64,000 nt of DNA. Origin: BRH-c25 sp035627615 (GTDB taxonomy: Bacteria; Bacillota; Clostridia; Lutisporales; Lutisporaceae). Location of the stretch: positions 62,001 through 126,000 of the forward strand of contig DASPLL010000045.1 of the NCBI GenBank assembly GCA_035627615.1. The letters run 5' to 3'. Position numbers and translations under genes: made by a program. Below are positions 41,475 through 49,832 of the stretch, piece by piece (the first letter of the stretch is position 1; each line of letters starts with the position of its first letter). The notes beneath the pieces were generated by a model that was not told where the DNA came from, searched no databases, and saw nothing but the letters and a program-made list of their open reading frames with translations.

Positions 41475-43685
41475 CTAAACCTGATAGTTAATATATATAG
41501 GCGAAGACCATGCCATATTGCCGTCACTTTGAACTACTTTCACCCAATAAGGATTAATTCCTGCGTTAGGTTGCAGGTCACTCCATTTAAGTTCCACTTC
41601 GTTCTTTTTAATATCAGCAGGTACTTCACCAACTTCTGAAACCGAGACCTTTAGGTTAACTCCTCCAGCATTGATTACAGTCGGGGATGCGGAAATATCG
41701 CTATTCAGTATTTCGAATTGAACAGGTCTGGAATTGAAACTTAACCTGGCATCATCAGGTGCTTCAATTTCCAGTATTACACCGTCATTATCACCGGATG
41801 TTGTAGATTTCCATTCCACCATCTGACGTGAAATATATGTAATACCTTGATCAGGACGATCAAATGCATATTCTTTTGCACTTACGATAAATCCCTTATC
41901 CAACTGGATTGATCCGGTCCAGTTTGTTGACTTTTTTCTCGTACGCACCCGGACTCCTCCCCATGCGAATCGAATACGCTTATTGCCATTTTTATTATCG
42001 GCAACCGGAATATTGTCATGACGATATACTACCTCAGTACCTCTTAGAATTTCCAAATAATCTATGGGAACGGAACCCACCGTGCGTATATTCAATACAG
42101 GCAGCTCGGATGCATCGAACTCTTCTCCCATCATATGTCCATTAGAACGCACGTCTAGAAGGATACGGGCAAAAGTAGTTGCATAACAGCGTCTCTGCAT
42201 AATTGCTTCCCAAATAGATTCACGGGTCAATTCCTTGGCAAACACAGCAGTAAATCCTGACCTAACATCAAAAGATGCACCTGGGACAGCACCTCTCATA
42301 GGATAAGACAGTCCTGGTCGGCAAGTATGATCATCACTTCCTGCAATGAATCCAACCTTCATGCCACGGCTTAAGGCATCAAGTGCAAACCATTCAAATG
42401 TACCATGATGTGAATGTATTTCTATTACTTTTATAAACTCCGGATCATAAAAATCAAAATTTGCATATCGGCCTCCAACATGTGGGACAGCCATAACATC
42501 TTTTCGGTCTTTGAAAGACTTCCACAAATTATCAATTGGGTATCTGTCCATTCCAGGGATCGGATTCCCACCATGCATATGAACAATCCATTGATGGCTA
42601 TGGTAAAGAGGGCCATCATCACCTGAATAATAAATATTATGATCCCCCCCAGCCGGAGTAACCCCTGACCACTCATACCCCAGGAATGTAACAAACCTGC
42701 CGGGCTCATGATAAGAGCGAATTTTGTCTTTGATTATTTCCCAGTTTTCCGCTGTTACTTCAAAGTCATTTCCCTGCCATCCACAAAAATCTAATGCTGA
42801 AGGATTACGTGCAAAGCTCAGATACTCATCCATATTTCCCACACCGGCACCAAGAGCATTCTGTCCATGCATGTCACCCCAATAAATCCTGTAAGTGTCT
42901 GATTTTTGACAGTCGCAGCCGTTGCTGACAGCCTCCCATCCGGTTTCAACCCATCGGCCTTTCACGTAATATGTCCCGGGCTCTTTAAAACAGAATCCCT
43001 CTATACGTTTTACTCCGAAATCCACTGTTGAAAATTGCACACGTTCAAATATCTCACAACCGGATATACCTTCAATTTCAATTGTACCTGCAAAACCTGA
43101 ACAAGGGTTGCCCCATTCATCCAGGCAGCGTACCACAATTGAAAAAGGATCTTCAACAGTTGCTATTGATGGAATGAGTATCTGAATTTCATTTGGCGGA
43201 CCAGAAACCACATTTAAATTGAGCTGTGCCCAGGGAATCTCCCTGAAAACTCTTGTACCATATGGATCAACCAATACTTTGTAATGAAAATCTGACTGTA
43301 TGTATGTTTGTGTGCGAATCCCCGGGCTCCCTTTTGAACGATCTCCAAGAGTAATAGTGATCCGGTCTCCTTCTTTCAAGCACCCATCATAAACCTTAAT
43401 TATCAATCCGTTTTCAAAGGGTCTTGGACAGCTTGAGGATATTTGAGCAGATACTTTTGCTTTTCCACTAGTACTTACCGTAGTGTATCCATAGTCGGAA
43501 AAGCGGTCAAACTGTGGTTCTTCCCAATCACTTACTCCAACCCACATCAATTGTATCTGGCCACCATCATCAATCCCATATTGTCCTGTAATGTATGTTA
43601 TTTGCCATGTACCTGCAGAACCTGCTTGAACATCTTCTTGTGGATTTATTGTAGCCATTCCTAGCGAACTCCTATTTAGCTCCAT
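41475..43685 (-). CDS. DUF3604 metal-dependent hydrolase, PHP superfamily
   Basis: The 736-residue protein has N- and C-terminal beta-rich regions around a central metal-dependent domain (about 270-560). That domain begins YRIYWGDMHGQNALGAG and contains AVPHVGGRYANFDF, EIHSHHGTFEW and IAGSDDHTCRPG, giving several His/Asp ligands. Members are annotated only as DUF3604. No signal peptide is visible. The start ATG at 43685 has GGAGTGG five bases upstream. It precedes the carrier gene by 42 bases, suggesting uptake and hydrolysis of one substrate. Confidence 0.85.
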   Translation of the reverse strand: MELNRSSLGMATINPQEDVQAGSAGTWQITYITGQYGIDDGGQIQLMWVGVSDWEEPQFDRFSDYGYTTVSTSGKAKVSAQISSSCPRPFENGLIIKVYDGCLKEGDRITITLGDRSKGSPGIRTQTYIQSDFHYKVLVDPYGTRVFREIPWAQLNLNVVSGPPNEIQILIPSIATVEDPFSIVVRCLDEWGNPCSGFAGTIEIEGISGCEIFERVQFSTVDFGVKRIEGFCFKEPGTYYVKGRWVETGWEAVSNGCDCQKSDTYRIYWGDMHGQNALGAGVGNMDEYLSFARNPSALDFCGWQGNDFEVTAENWEIIKDKIRSYHEPGRFVTFLGYEWSGVTPAGGDHNIYYSGDDGPLYHSHQWIVHMHGGNPIPGMDRYPIDNLWKSFKDRKDVMAVPHVGGRYANFDFYDPEFIKVIEIHSHHGTFEWFALDALSRGMKVGFIAGSDDHTCRPGLSYPMRGAVPGASFDVRSGFTAVFAKELTRESIWEAIMQRRCYATTFARILLDVRSNGHMMGEEFDASELPVLNIRTVGSVPIDYLEILRGTEVVYRHDNIPVADNKNGNKRIRFAWGGVRVRTRKKSTNWTGSIQLDKGFIVSAKEYAFDRPDQGITYISRQMVEWKSTTSGDNDGVILEIEAPDDARLSFNSRPVQFEILNSDISASPTVINAGGVNLKVSVSEVGEVPADIKKNEVELKWSDLQPNAGINPYWVKVVQSDGNMAWSSPIYINYQV

Positions 43686-43916
43686 TTTTCCACTCCATTC
43701 TTAAATTTTTTGTATAATGCTTTACCATCCTTACCGAAAACTTTCAATCAATGGTGGTTGAGTGTTCTACATGAATACTAATCATCAGCTGTTACTGATT
43801 GCACCTCCTGATATTCTAATTTTCATAATATTCTACCTAAGCAAATTCTACTTTTTATCTCCTGTCTTTAAAACGTCAATATTCTGTCAAAAAATAAAAA
43901 AAGACTTAAGTAAAAC

Positions 43917-43938
43917 AAAAAGGGGCTGAAAACCCCTT
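43917..43938 (-). terminator. terminator of the cotJ operon
   Basis: AAAGGGGTTTTCAGCCCCTTTTTG on the minus strand forms a short GC stem ending in a U-run. The 43686-43916 gap upstream of the DUF3604 gene shows an isolated AGGAGGTG without a usable ORF. Confidence 0.8.
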
Positions 43939-43942
43939 TAAG

Positions 43943-44518
43943 CTACCTCTTATGCTTCATATGGTCTATATGCTCCTGCACCAATCTCAGAGTCTCACCG
44001 AACCTCTGGAAGTGAACCACTTCCCTCTCCCTTAAGAAGCTCAGCGTCTCTCTTACTCCCCTGTCGTCAGTGGAGTTTATTAGATGTTCGTAGGTCACCC
44101 TGGCCTTCTGCTCAGCAGCCAGGTCTTCATGAAGGTTTGCTATAGGGTCTTCTATTGCCTGTATATATGCTGCTGTCCACGGCACTCCTGCAGCATCATG
44201 GGGATAAAGGTCATGACCGTGCTGTATATAGTGGGCTCCTAGTCCAGCTTCCTTCAGCTCCTCCGGTGTTGCTCTCTCTACTATCTTATAAATAAGAGTT
44301 CCTATTATTTCCCAATGGGCCAGTTCTTCTGTGCCTATGTCAGTCAATACTGCCTTTGCTTCCGGTATAGGCATTGTATATCTCTGAGTCAGATATCTCA
44401 AACCAGCTGATAGTTCGCTATCCGGTCCTCCATATTGTGCAAAAAGGAGACCTGCTATCTTAAGGTCGCAGCCCTCAACCCATGCCGGGTATTCAAGCTT
44501 CTTTTCATAAATCCACAT
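43943..44518 (-). CDS. cotJC: spore coat manganese-catalase-like protein CotJC
   Basis: This 191-residue four-helix protein is the Mn-catalase-like component of the CotJ set. AGLLFAQYGGPDSELSAG near residue 25 and DIGTEELAHWEIIG near 60 hold Glu/His metal ligands, with further HF ligands in EREVVHFQRFGET near the end. It starts three bases after cotJB. A decayed copy of its 3' end lies at 38083-38236. Confidence 0.92.
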   Translation of the reverse strand: MWIYEKKLEYPAWVEGCDLKIAGLLFAQYGGPDSELSAGLRYLTQRYTMPIPEAKAVLTDIGTEELAHWEIIGTLIYKIVERATPEELKEAGLGAHYIQHGHDLYPHDAAGVPWTAAYIQAIEDPIANLHEDLAAEQKARVTYEHLINSTDDRGVRETLSFLREREVVHFQRFGETLRLVQEHIDHMKHKR

Positions 44519-44521
44519 ATA

Positions 44522-44794
44522 CTACCTACCCCCCATCTCATAGTCAATCTCCCAGGGCCAGGGATCTTCTATCCATTCCCACGGGCAGTCGCTTGCAAAT
44601 CTGTGTGTCAATGGGGCATATTCCTCTTCATACTTCTCCTTGAGCATTTTAAATTTCATTACATACTCATTATGGAGTCTGAGTGCCCGCTGATCCATCG
44701 GATGTGTGTCCAGATACAAATTAAGCTCCACCAAAGAGAAGTCAACTGCCATTATTTCCTTAAGCAGTTCGAGTCTGTCTCTGCTTATATCCAT
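44522..44794 (-). CDS. cotJB: spore coat protein CotJB
   Basis: The 90-residue protein shows LLKEIMAVDFSLVELNLYLD near the N-terminus and a WEWIEDPWPWE tail, both typical of CotJB. It is placed in the order cotJA-cotJB-cotJC known from Bacillus and Clostridia. Confidence 0.9.
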   Translation of the reverse strand: MDISRDRLELLKEIMAVDFSLVELNLYLDTHPMDQRALRLHNEYVMKFKMLKEKYEEEYAPLTHRFASDCPWEWIEDPWPWEIDYEMGGR

Positions 44795-44812
44795 CTCAAT
44801 ACCTTCCTTTCC

Positions 44813-45037
44813 TCAATCTTCTCTGTCCTTTTTCATCTTTACATATGGGCTATAAAGCTCAGGAAAAATTGTACCCTTCATCAGGCCCTTCATCGGCTCA
44901 TAAACCTTCTGAAGCACCTGGTAGGGCACATAGGCTTCCGCCAGCTTGAATTCAGGTCCCATAACAGGTATTTCATAGTGCGGAGCTACAAGCATTTCAG
45001 GTCTGTACTCGTGGTCATAGATATAGCCTTTGGTCAT
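44813..45037 (-). CDS. cotJA: spore coat associated protein CotJA
   Basis: This 74-residue protein contains LAEAYVPYQVLQKVYEP, the CotJA motif. ATG at 45037 is chosen with AAAGGGGG eight bases upstream. A possible sporulation-type promoter (ATA, then AATACAAA after about 16 bases) lies near 45113-45140, but this is weak. Sporulation-specific expression is inferred from the family. Confidence 0.88.
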   Translation of the reverse strand: MTKGYIYDHEYRPEMLVAPHYEIPVMGPEFKLAEAYVPYQVLQKVYEPMKGLMKGTIFPELYSPYVKMKKDRED

Positions 45038-45175
45038 TATTAAACCCCCTTTACATGTTTTCCCTTCCATATTATTCAGCAGCCTGCCAATGTGTTACAT
45101 GCTGTGGGGGACTTTGTATTATTTATATGAATTAATATTAAAGCTGTTGAATTCAGGATGAAATTTATCGTTGTA

Positions 45176-45207
45176 CTCAAAAGATCCCGGGTATAATACC
45201 CGGGATC
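45176..45207 (-). terminator. terminator after the zinc-finger/HTH gene
   Basis: GATCCCGGGTATTATACCCGGGATC is a near-perfect 25-base palindrome, followed on the minus strand by TTTTGAG. Confidence 0.9.
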
Positions 45208-45266
45208 TTCATTACATATTCATACCTTACCATTAACGACCGTTCCTCCTTAGTCACTGGATTTCT

Positions 45267-45656
45267 TTAGCCTCTTGCCGCTGCCAATACTTCTGGTCCA
45301 TTAATCAAACCTTCTATATCTTTCCTTAGAAATCTCCATTCACGTCCTAGTTTTACTGCTTTTAACCGGCCGTCACGAATCATGTTATAAATGGTCTGGT
45401 TGCTTACTCTTAATATCTCAGCCACTTCTTTCAGGTTCAGCATATCAGGCCTATTTTCCTTAGATAGTGCACTTAAGCTTCTGCTTAGTTCCTGAATCAT
45501 ATGAACTTCATCCTTATCATAAATCTTTTCCCCACAATGTGAGCATTCATAAGCTCTTACTCCGTCGAGAGTCAGCTTATAATCACCCCATCCGGCGTTA
45601 ATTGAAGTAATTACCTCATTCATATTGTTTCCGCACATAATGCACTTTCGTTTCAT
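45267..45656 (-). CDS. YgiT/MqsA-like zinc-finger protein with excisionase-type HTH (antitoxin-like)
   Basis: This 129-residue protein has two CxxC pairs, KCIMCGNN and YECSHCGEK (residues 4-45), as in YgiT-type zinc fingers. A C-terminal MerR/excisionase-like HTH follows: LNLKEVAEILRVSNQTIYNM then GRLKAVKLGREWRF. This zinc-finger plus HTH layout is that of MqsA-like antitoxins. It overlaps the preceding DUF4258 gene by one base, the toxin-first order of mqsRA and higBA. Confidence 0.82.
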   Translation of the reverse strand: MKRKCIMCGNNMNEVITSINAGWGDYKLTLDGVRAYECSHCGEKIYDKDEVHMIQELSRSLSALSKENRPDMLNLKEVAEILRVSNQTIYNMIRDGRLKAVKLGREWRFLRKDIEGLINGPEVLAAARG

Positions 45657-45973
45657 TACATTCTACCTCTTTTCATTTTTCCATCCACATATTCCCATAC
45701 ATCATCCTTAACCCTGCATACAGTTATAACTAGGGGTGGGTTACAATCAGCGACTACAACATACAAATCAGGTTTGCCATTAGCAGCTTCCTGGAATAAA
45801 ACTTTTACATCCATCCCATAATACTGCTCTTCGATAACATCCCCAAACATTACACAGCTTTCTACATCCTTATCTGTTATTCTTCTTTCAGCCATTCTCT
45901 CCACAGCATGAGAGCTGTAGTCTAAACCTACAATACCAGTCTGTTTCCTGATATAGTCTGATGATCTACTCAT
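45656..45973 (-). CDS. DUF4258 protein, probable RelE/MqsR-fold toxin
   Basis: The 105-residue protein shows SSHAVERMAERRITDKDVESC near residue 20, the DUF4258 mark, followed by beta strands VKVLFQEA, YVVVADC and LVITVCRV. DUF4258 proteins share the small RNase-toxin fold and often precede antitoxin genes. The catalytic residues are not proved. The ATG at 45973 follows AGAGAGGAAA by a few bases. Confidence 0.78.
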   Translation of the reverse strand: MSRSSDYIRKQTGIVGLDYSSHAVERMAERRITDKDVESCVMFGDVIEEQYYGMDVKVLFQEAANGKPDLYVVVADCNPPLVITVCRVKDDVWEYVDGKMKRGRM

Positions 45974-46161
45974 ATCGTTTCCTCTCTTAATTAATTATAT
46001 TATAAATTATTATAAAATGCTATAAAATAATATCAATAATTTGGTTTATATTTCCTTTCTTTACAATATTTATTGATATATTTCAACACAAAACATCTGA
46101 TTCCTTCAATACTATCTCGCAAATTTTGACTGTTAATTGATACTTTCATTGATTTATGCAT

Positions 46162-46189
46162 AAAAAAACCTCCAGTTCATACTGAAGGT
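46162..46189 (-). terminator. terminator after the Amidase_6 gene
   Basis: On the minus strand ACCTTCAGT-ATGA-ACTGGAGGT is followed by TTTTTTT. It is a strong intrinsic terminator. The stretch 45974-46161 is AT-rich with nothing else recognised. Confidence 0.9.
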
Positions 46190-46261
46190 AGAAAATATTC
46201 AATGACTTTACTAATACCTAAAACTTATAGCTAACATTCGCCCGTACCTCTTTTTTCACAT

Positions 46262-47125
46262 CTACCCTCCCAGCTTAATATTATACACCCTCAGCTTATA
46301 ATCCGAAGGATACTGGAGCATGGTCCTGTACAGGGAACGGGTATTTGAATCAATGTCATGGGATGCAAGTACAATATCCCGCACATTGTACTCAGGATCC
46401 CTGTTAAAGCCGGTTACTGCCAGGGTATGATAAGGCACGCCGCTGGAATAGCAGAATTGCACCACATCTCCAAGAAAAACCCCATCCGACACCTCATTCA
46501 TATTCTGTATCGCTTCAGCATAGCTGTACATCCTATGGGCTTCAACCCTCTTGATCCAGTGGGCCTTGAAGACTGCCGCTATTTTCCATGAGAAGGTAAT
46601 ACGCTTCTCACTGTCCTTATTGGTTGCACCCGGCTTGCAGTACCAGTTGACACTTTTTTTATGGTTTGCCGGATTCTTGTCATCTGCCCAGGGCATCCCA
46701 CCTGCAAAAAGCACCTGGGAAACAAAGTTGGTACAATCCCCGCCTCCATGATGAAAAGAAGGATATGCCGGATTATAATTCTTCCAGTATGTATCGATAT
46801 AGGCCTTCGCCTTCGACCTGTCATAATAGCTGTTTGCCCTTTCGTGACCGTTCATGAATACCGGCATATAATAATCGTCGTCCTCCAGTTCACTTAGAAA
46901 TACTGCTGCATCCTCCAGGATTTCATCAGCCAGCGGATTATCCTCCCTTAAAAGCTGCTCCAGAATATCGGCAGCAAGGCCCTCATCTCTTGCGCTGGCA
47001 TCATCAATCCCCAGCTTTGCTGTGAGAAACCTTTTTATTCTTTCTCTTCTGTCTATGCTTTCTATGAATACCTCGTCGTGAATCTTCCTATCTGAATCAC
47101 TAACAGTTGTATTGCCATTAAACAT
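46262..47125 (-). CDS. amidase-domain protein (Amidase_6 type)
   Basis: This 287-residue protein has an N-terminal helical part and a C-terminal papain-like amidase domain. The sequence YDRSKAKAYIDTYWKNYNP then FHHGGGDCTNFVSQVLFAGG near residue 120-140 contains the catalytic Cys. YHTLAVTGF holds the His. No signal peptide is seen. Related domains act on cell-wall or spore peptides. The ATG follows GGAGGG by about six bases, just after a large hairpin. Confidence 0.8.
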   Translation of the reverse strand: MFNGNTTVSDSDRKIHDEVFIESIDRRERIKRFLTAKLGIDDASARDEGLAADILEQLLREDNPLADEILEDAAVFLSELEDDDYYMPVFMNGHERANSYYDRSKAKAYIDTYWKNYNPAYPSFHHGGGDCTNFVSQVLFAGGMPWADDKNPANHKKSVNWYCKPGATNKDSEKRITFSWKIAAVFKAHWIKRVEAHRMYSYAEAIQNMNEVSDGVFLGDVVQFCYSSGVPYHTLAVTGFNRDPEYNVRDIVLASHDIDSNTRSLYRTMLQYPSDYKLRVYNIKLGG

Positions 47126-47142
47126 TGAAATCCCTCCACAAC

Positions 47143-47196
47143 AAAATGCCCATAAATTATTATATTCCTGTAACTGGAAAATAATAACCTACGGGC
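47143..47196 (-). terminator. long hairpin between probable 6S RNA and Amidase_6 gene
   Basis: ATGCCCGTA and TATGGGCAT pair as the outer stem, TTATTATTTTCC and GGAATATAATAA as the inner stem, followed by TTTTG. It could end the RNA gene upstream or attenuate the amidase gene. Confidence 0.65.
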
Positions 47197-47228
47197 ATCT
47201 CATGTATTTCCCAAAATGCCGTCAGTCA

Positions 47229-47352
47229 TAATCTTAAAACCTGCCACTAAGCAGGTGGGTGCCCTGATCCATGCTTCAATCCTCTGGTCGGTGCCAGCCC
47301 GATTTCCACCTTAATACTCGGACTCCCCGAAATTAATTGAGGCTTAAGATTA
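47229..47352 (-). ncRNA. ssrS: probable 6S RNA
   Basis: The minus-strand sequence begins AATCTTAAGCC and ends GGTTTTAAGATT, forming a closing stem. Inside, GGCACCGACCAGAGGA and GGGCACCCACCTGC, the latter with a CCTGC-GCAGG hairpin, resemble the conserved central region of 6S RNAs. It has its own promoter and a terminator-like hairpin downstream. The core is short (about 124 bases; longer if the AATAATATTCCTG ends also pair). A structured leader of the amidase gene is the alternative. Confidence 0.55.
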
Positions 47353-47393
47353 TTAACTTCACGAACATTCCAGGAATATTATTCTTTAATATG

Positions 47394-47422
47394 ATTATAT
47401 ACCTGTCCATATTAAAAATCAA
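47394..47422 (-). promoter_or_regulatory. promoter of the probable 6S RNA
   Basis: TTGATT at 47422-47417 and TATAAT at 47399-47394 are 17 bases apart on the minus strand. The start would be near 47387. Confidence 0.65.
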
Positions 47423-47538
47423 CGCTTGTTCAAGTCATTTCAAGCCTATTGTACCTTTTTTGCCATGCTCGCCATACAGCTTTGATCACTCTGTCCGATA
47501 TAATATTTTCTCTTTAATATATATAACCATACAGGATA

Positions 47539-47724
47539 TTACCGGTCATCATGCTGCTTTATTCTACCTTTCAGCATCCTATGGTAGCCTACCAGATGTT
47601 CATCCAGTTGTTTGCTGATTCTAATGATTTCAGTGTCCTGCAGATTATCATTTGTACTAATTATATTATTCATTTTTTCTCTTAATTCTTCAATCTTGTT
47701 CATTAGTTCATTAATATCTTTCAT
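47539..47724 (-). CDS. Spo0E-like aspartyl-phosphate phosphatase
   Basis: This 61-residue helical hairpin protein has the Spo0E motif ISKQLDEHLVGYHRM (family SQxLDxxIxxY) near residues 36-50. Spo0E proteins dephosphorylate Spo0A~P and delay sporulation. The gene is monocistronic, and a palindromic repeat lies just upstream, overlapping its likely promoter (TATAAT near 47776-47781). Confidence 0.85.
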   Translation of the reverse strand: MKDINELMNKIEELREKMNNIISTNDNLQDTEIIRISKQLDEHLVGYHRMLKGRIKQHDDR

Positions 47725-47794
47725 ATGTGCGCACCTTTCAGAGGAATTTGTATTTTCAAAAAACAGACAAATATCATTATACCACGTTATGTAT

Positions 47795-47846
47795 ATTTCG
47801 CGAAATACATTTTACATTCTATTATTCAAATTTTATGTAAATTTTA
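47795..47846 (-). repeat. dispersed palindromic element, copy 4
   Basis: ATTTCGCGAAAT (47795-47806) is followed by ACATTTTACATTCTATTATTC and AAATTTTATGTAAAT, closely matching 39734-39782. It lies just upstream of the presumed promoter of the Spo0E-like gene. Confidence 0.7.
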
Positions 47847-47886
47847 TATTACAATGTTCAATATTCATAAAACCTTTGCAGCAAGC

Positions 47887-47919
47887 AAAAACTGGAAGCA
47901 TATCAGATGCTTCCAGTTT
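47887..47919 (-). terminator. terminator after the small pseudogene
   Basis: AAACTGGAAGCA and TGCTTCCAGTTT form a perfect 12-bp stem with loop TCTGATA, followed by TTGC after a U-run on the minus strand. Confidence 0.85.
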
Positions 47920-47920
47920 G

Positions 47921-48120
47921 TCAGCTAAGTGTCATCAATTCTCCGTTCATATATTTCACAGTAATTTGAAATAGCTCTGCTTTTCCAAGCCTTTGCACAC
48001 ATTCTTGATTCAGTGCCCCGCATGCTCCGGAAGGGGTATGCTTTACGAGGCATTAAGTTCATCCGCTTTTGATACTATGCTGTGCCTCAAATCGTTTTTA
48101 TCTACAGATTACTGTTCCAA
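47921..48120 (-). pseudogene. remnant of a small gene (about 65 codons)
   Basis: AAGGAGG at 48134-48128 precedes TTG at 48120 by seven bases. The frame reads MEQ, a stop, then SVDKNDLRHSIVSKADELNA, and after a frameshift near 48045 continues LVKHTPSGACGALNQECVQR to ELMTLS and TGA. One stop and one frameshift thus separate an intact ribosome site from an intact terminator. The family is not recognised. The remainder of 48121-48347 holds another AGGAGGTG and a CCGCAGAA hairpin but no ORF. Confidence 0.4.
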
Positions 48121-48347
48121 TACTGCTCCTCCTTGTTTTATTAAGGAATCATATGGGTAGACAGTTTATCTCTGCACTTCACCTCCTATATAAACCGCAG
48201 AAACAATCCGACAAGGAATGGTTGAGCTTCTGCGGGAATTGCATAATGGTTGGTACAATTATGTTAATTTGGTTTCGCAATATTAATCTATGAGAATACG
48301 GGTTAATTATATTACAAAAATATACTTTTATTTTTAAAATCTGAGCT

Positions 48348-49574
48348 TTAATCCGATACCAGTCTTTTCTCTCCCGATATCTCCTGTATCGGTTTGATGT
48401 CCTGGGAAACTTCCATAGTACCTGCATAATCTCCATTTTCATCCCTGATTGCAAAATATCTGATGTATACATACTTGTTTCCCATCCTGATCCAGAATCC
48501 TTCGCTGTCTTTCCTGCCTGTCTTGAAGTCCTCCACCAGCTTTTCTACAATATGAACGCTTGCAGGCGGATGGCAGTTATGCACCTGTCTTCCTATAATG
48601 GCCTTTGTCCTTGGAAAGATCCTTTCCTTCCCCTGGGAGAAGTATTTGACCGCACCATCCTTATCCACAAAGGTTATATCGAAGGGCAGATTATTAAGCA
48701 TAAGCTCAATTTCCTTGGCTGTCAACAGCCCTGTTTCAAATTTCAGGTAACCATCAACCGCATTCTGTCCCGATTCCTTTTGCTTATCTTCTACATTTGA
48801 CCTTGCAGGCTTCCATTTACCTTGTGGTCCGACCAGGCAATAACCTATTTCATCACTTTCACTTTCTATTGTCAGCCATTCATCCTCGGATAAGGTTTCC
48901 ACAACCATCGGAAAGAGTATGTTCTCTTCCTTGAATATCATCTCAGTCACTCTGTTTGCTGCTTCAGCCGCTTTTGTGTAAAGTTGCTCCTTATCTCCAG
49001 TGTAGTTCTGAAGCATTACTTTTACTTCCTTTATAGCAGCTCTTATTTCATCATCCACACCCCACATAACCTTCGGAGGAGCTGTGATCCCGTATTTCTC
49101 CATGTAGGGAAAAAGCAGATTCTCTTTCCTGCTGTAGTGTTTATCGATATCCAGCAGCAGATTCACATCCTCAAGGAGCTTGTATATGTTCTCCTTGCTG
49201 TCCGCAGCCCTGAAATCCTCCAGATGGGGCTTCAGCTTATCGTTTATGTGCTTTTCCAGTTCCCTGTTTTCAAGCTTGAAGGTGTGTATTGGATGCCCCG
49301 GCGTTTCATCCGGTTTCTGCACTTTATGGATATCCTCTATGGAGCCTTTGAAAACTGCTGCATGGACATCACAAAGCCTTTGTATTTCCTCTACCGGCAT
49401 GCCGTCCATAATCAAGGACTGTTCCATTTCCCCTATTTCAGCAGAAGATATGCCCTTTATAAGCTCCTCAAACCTGGCTTTTACCTCTTCAACGGTCTTG
49501 CCTGCGTGTAGCTCCATAATAATATCCTTCAGCATCTTTTGCCTGTACTCTCTGTTGTTTATGATTTCACTCAT
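48348..49574 (-). CDS. DUF438 / hemerythrin / PAS protein
   Basis: This 408-residue protein starts with a DUF438 domain (about 10-75; EMEQSLIMDGMPVEEIQRLCDVH). A hemerythrin-like HHE region (about 95-240; DKHYSRKENLLFPYMEKYG and KEENILFPMV) provides His/Glu ligands for a di-iron site. A C-terminal PAS domain (about 285-400; FDITFVDKDGAVKYFSQGKERIF) follows. Such proteins are linked to nitric-oxide or redox sensing. DUF1858 and RIC genes lie upstream in the same operon. Confidence 0.88.
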   Translation of the reverse strand: MSEIINNREYRQKMLKDIIMELHAGKTVEEVKARFEELIKGISSAEIGEMEQSLIMDGMPVEEIQRLCDVHAAVFKGSIEDIHKVQKPDETPGHPIHTFKLENRELEKHINDKLKPHLEDFRAADSKENIYKLLEDVNLLLDIDKHYSRKENLLFPYMEKYGITAPPKVMWGVDDEIRAAIKEVKVMLQNYTGDKEQLYTKAAEAANRVTEMIFKEENILFPMVVETLSEDEWLTIESESDEIGYCLVGPQGKWKPARSNVEDKQKESGQNAVDGYLKFETGLLTAKEIELMLNNLPFDITFVDKDGAVKYFSQGKERIFPRTKAIIGRQVHNCHPPASVHIVEKLVEDFKTGRKDSEGFWIRMGNKYVYIRYFAIRDENGDYAGTMEVSQDIKPIQEISGEKRLVSD

Positions 49575-49580
49575 TGCCCT

Positions 49581-49808
49581 TCACTCCTTTATTATAAAGC
49601 CCTTGCCTTCAAATACCTGCTTTATCCTATCCATGCCTATACCTTTCATAGCGGCGCCTTTTGGAATGGTCATAAAACGCCCGGCGGTATTCAGCATTCC
49701 TTCATTGGCTATGCTCTCAAAACCAAGCTCCTTCATAATATCTACTATTTCCGGATATTCCTTTGAAAGCTCATATACAGTTTTTCTCAGGTCGATTTCC
49801 TTAGACAT
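49581..49808 (-). CDS. DUF1858 domain protein
   Basis: The 75-residue protein shows TVYELSKEYPEIVDIMKELGFESIANE split across its first half, then TAGRFMTIPKGAAMKG, as in DUF1858. These small domains often accompany DUF438 and hybrid-cluster or RIC genes. It begins 24 bases after the RIC gene ends and ends six bases before the DUF438 gene. Confidence 0.85.
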   Translation of the reverse strand: MSKEIDLRKTVYELSKEYPEIVDIMKELGFESIANEGMLNTAGRFMTIPKGAAMKGIGMDRIKQVFEGKGFIIKE

Positions 49809-49832
49809 AATATCAGCCCCTTACATCATAAG

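Noticed and set aside
47229..47352. c-di-AMP (ydaO) riboswitch before the Amidase_6 gene
   Set aside because: Such riboswitches often control wall hydrolases, but the hallmark GGGGGACCC and AATCCGTCAGCTAACC segments are absent.
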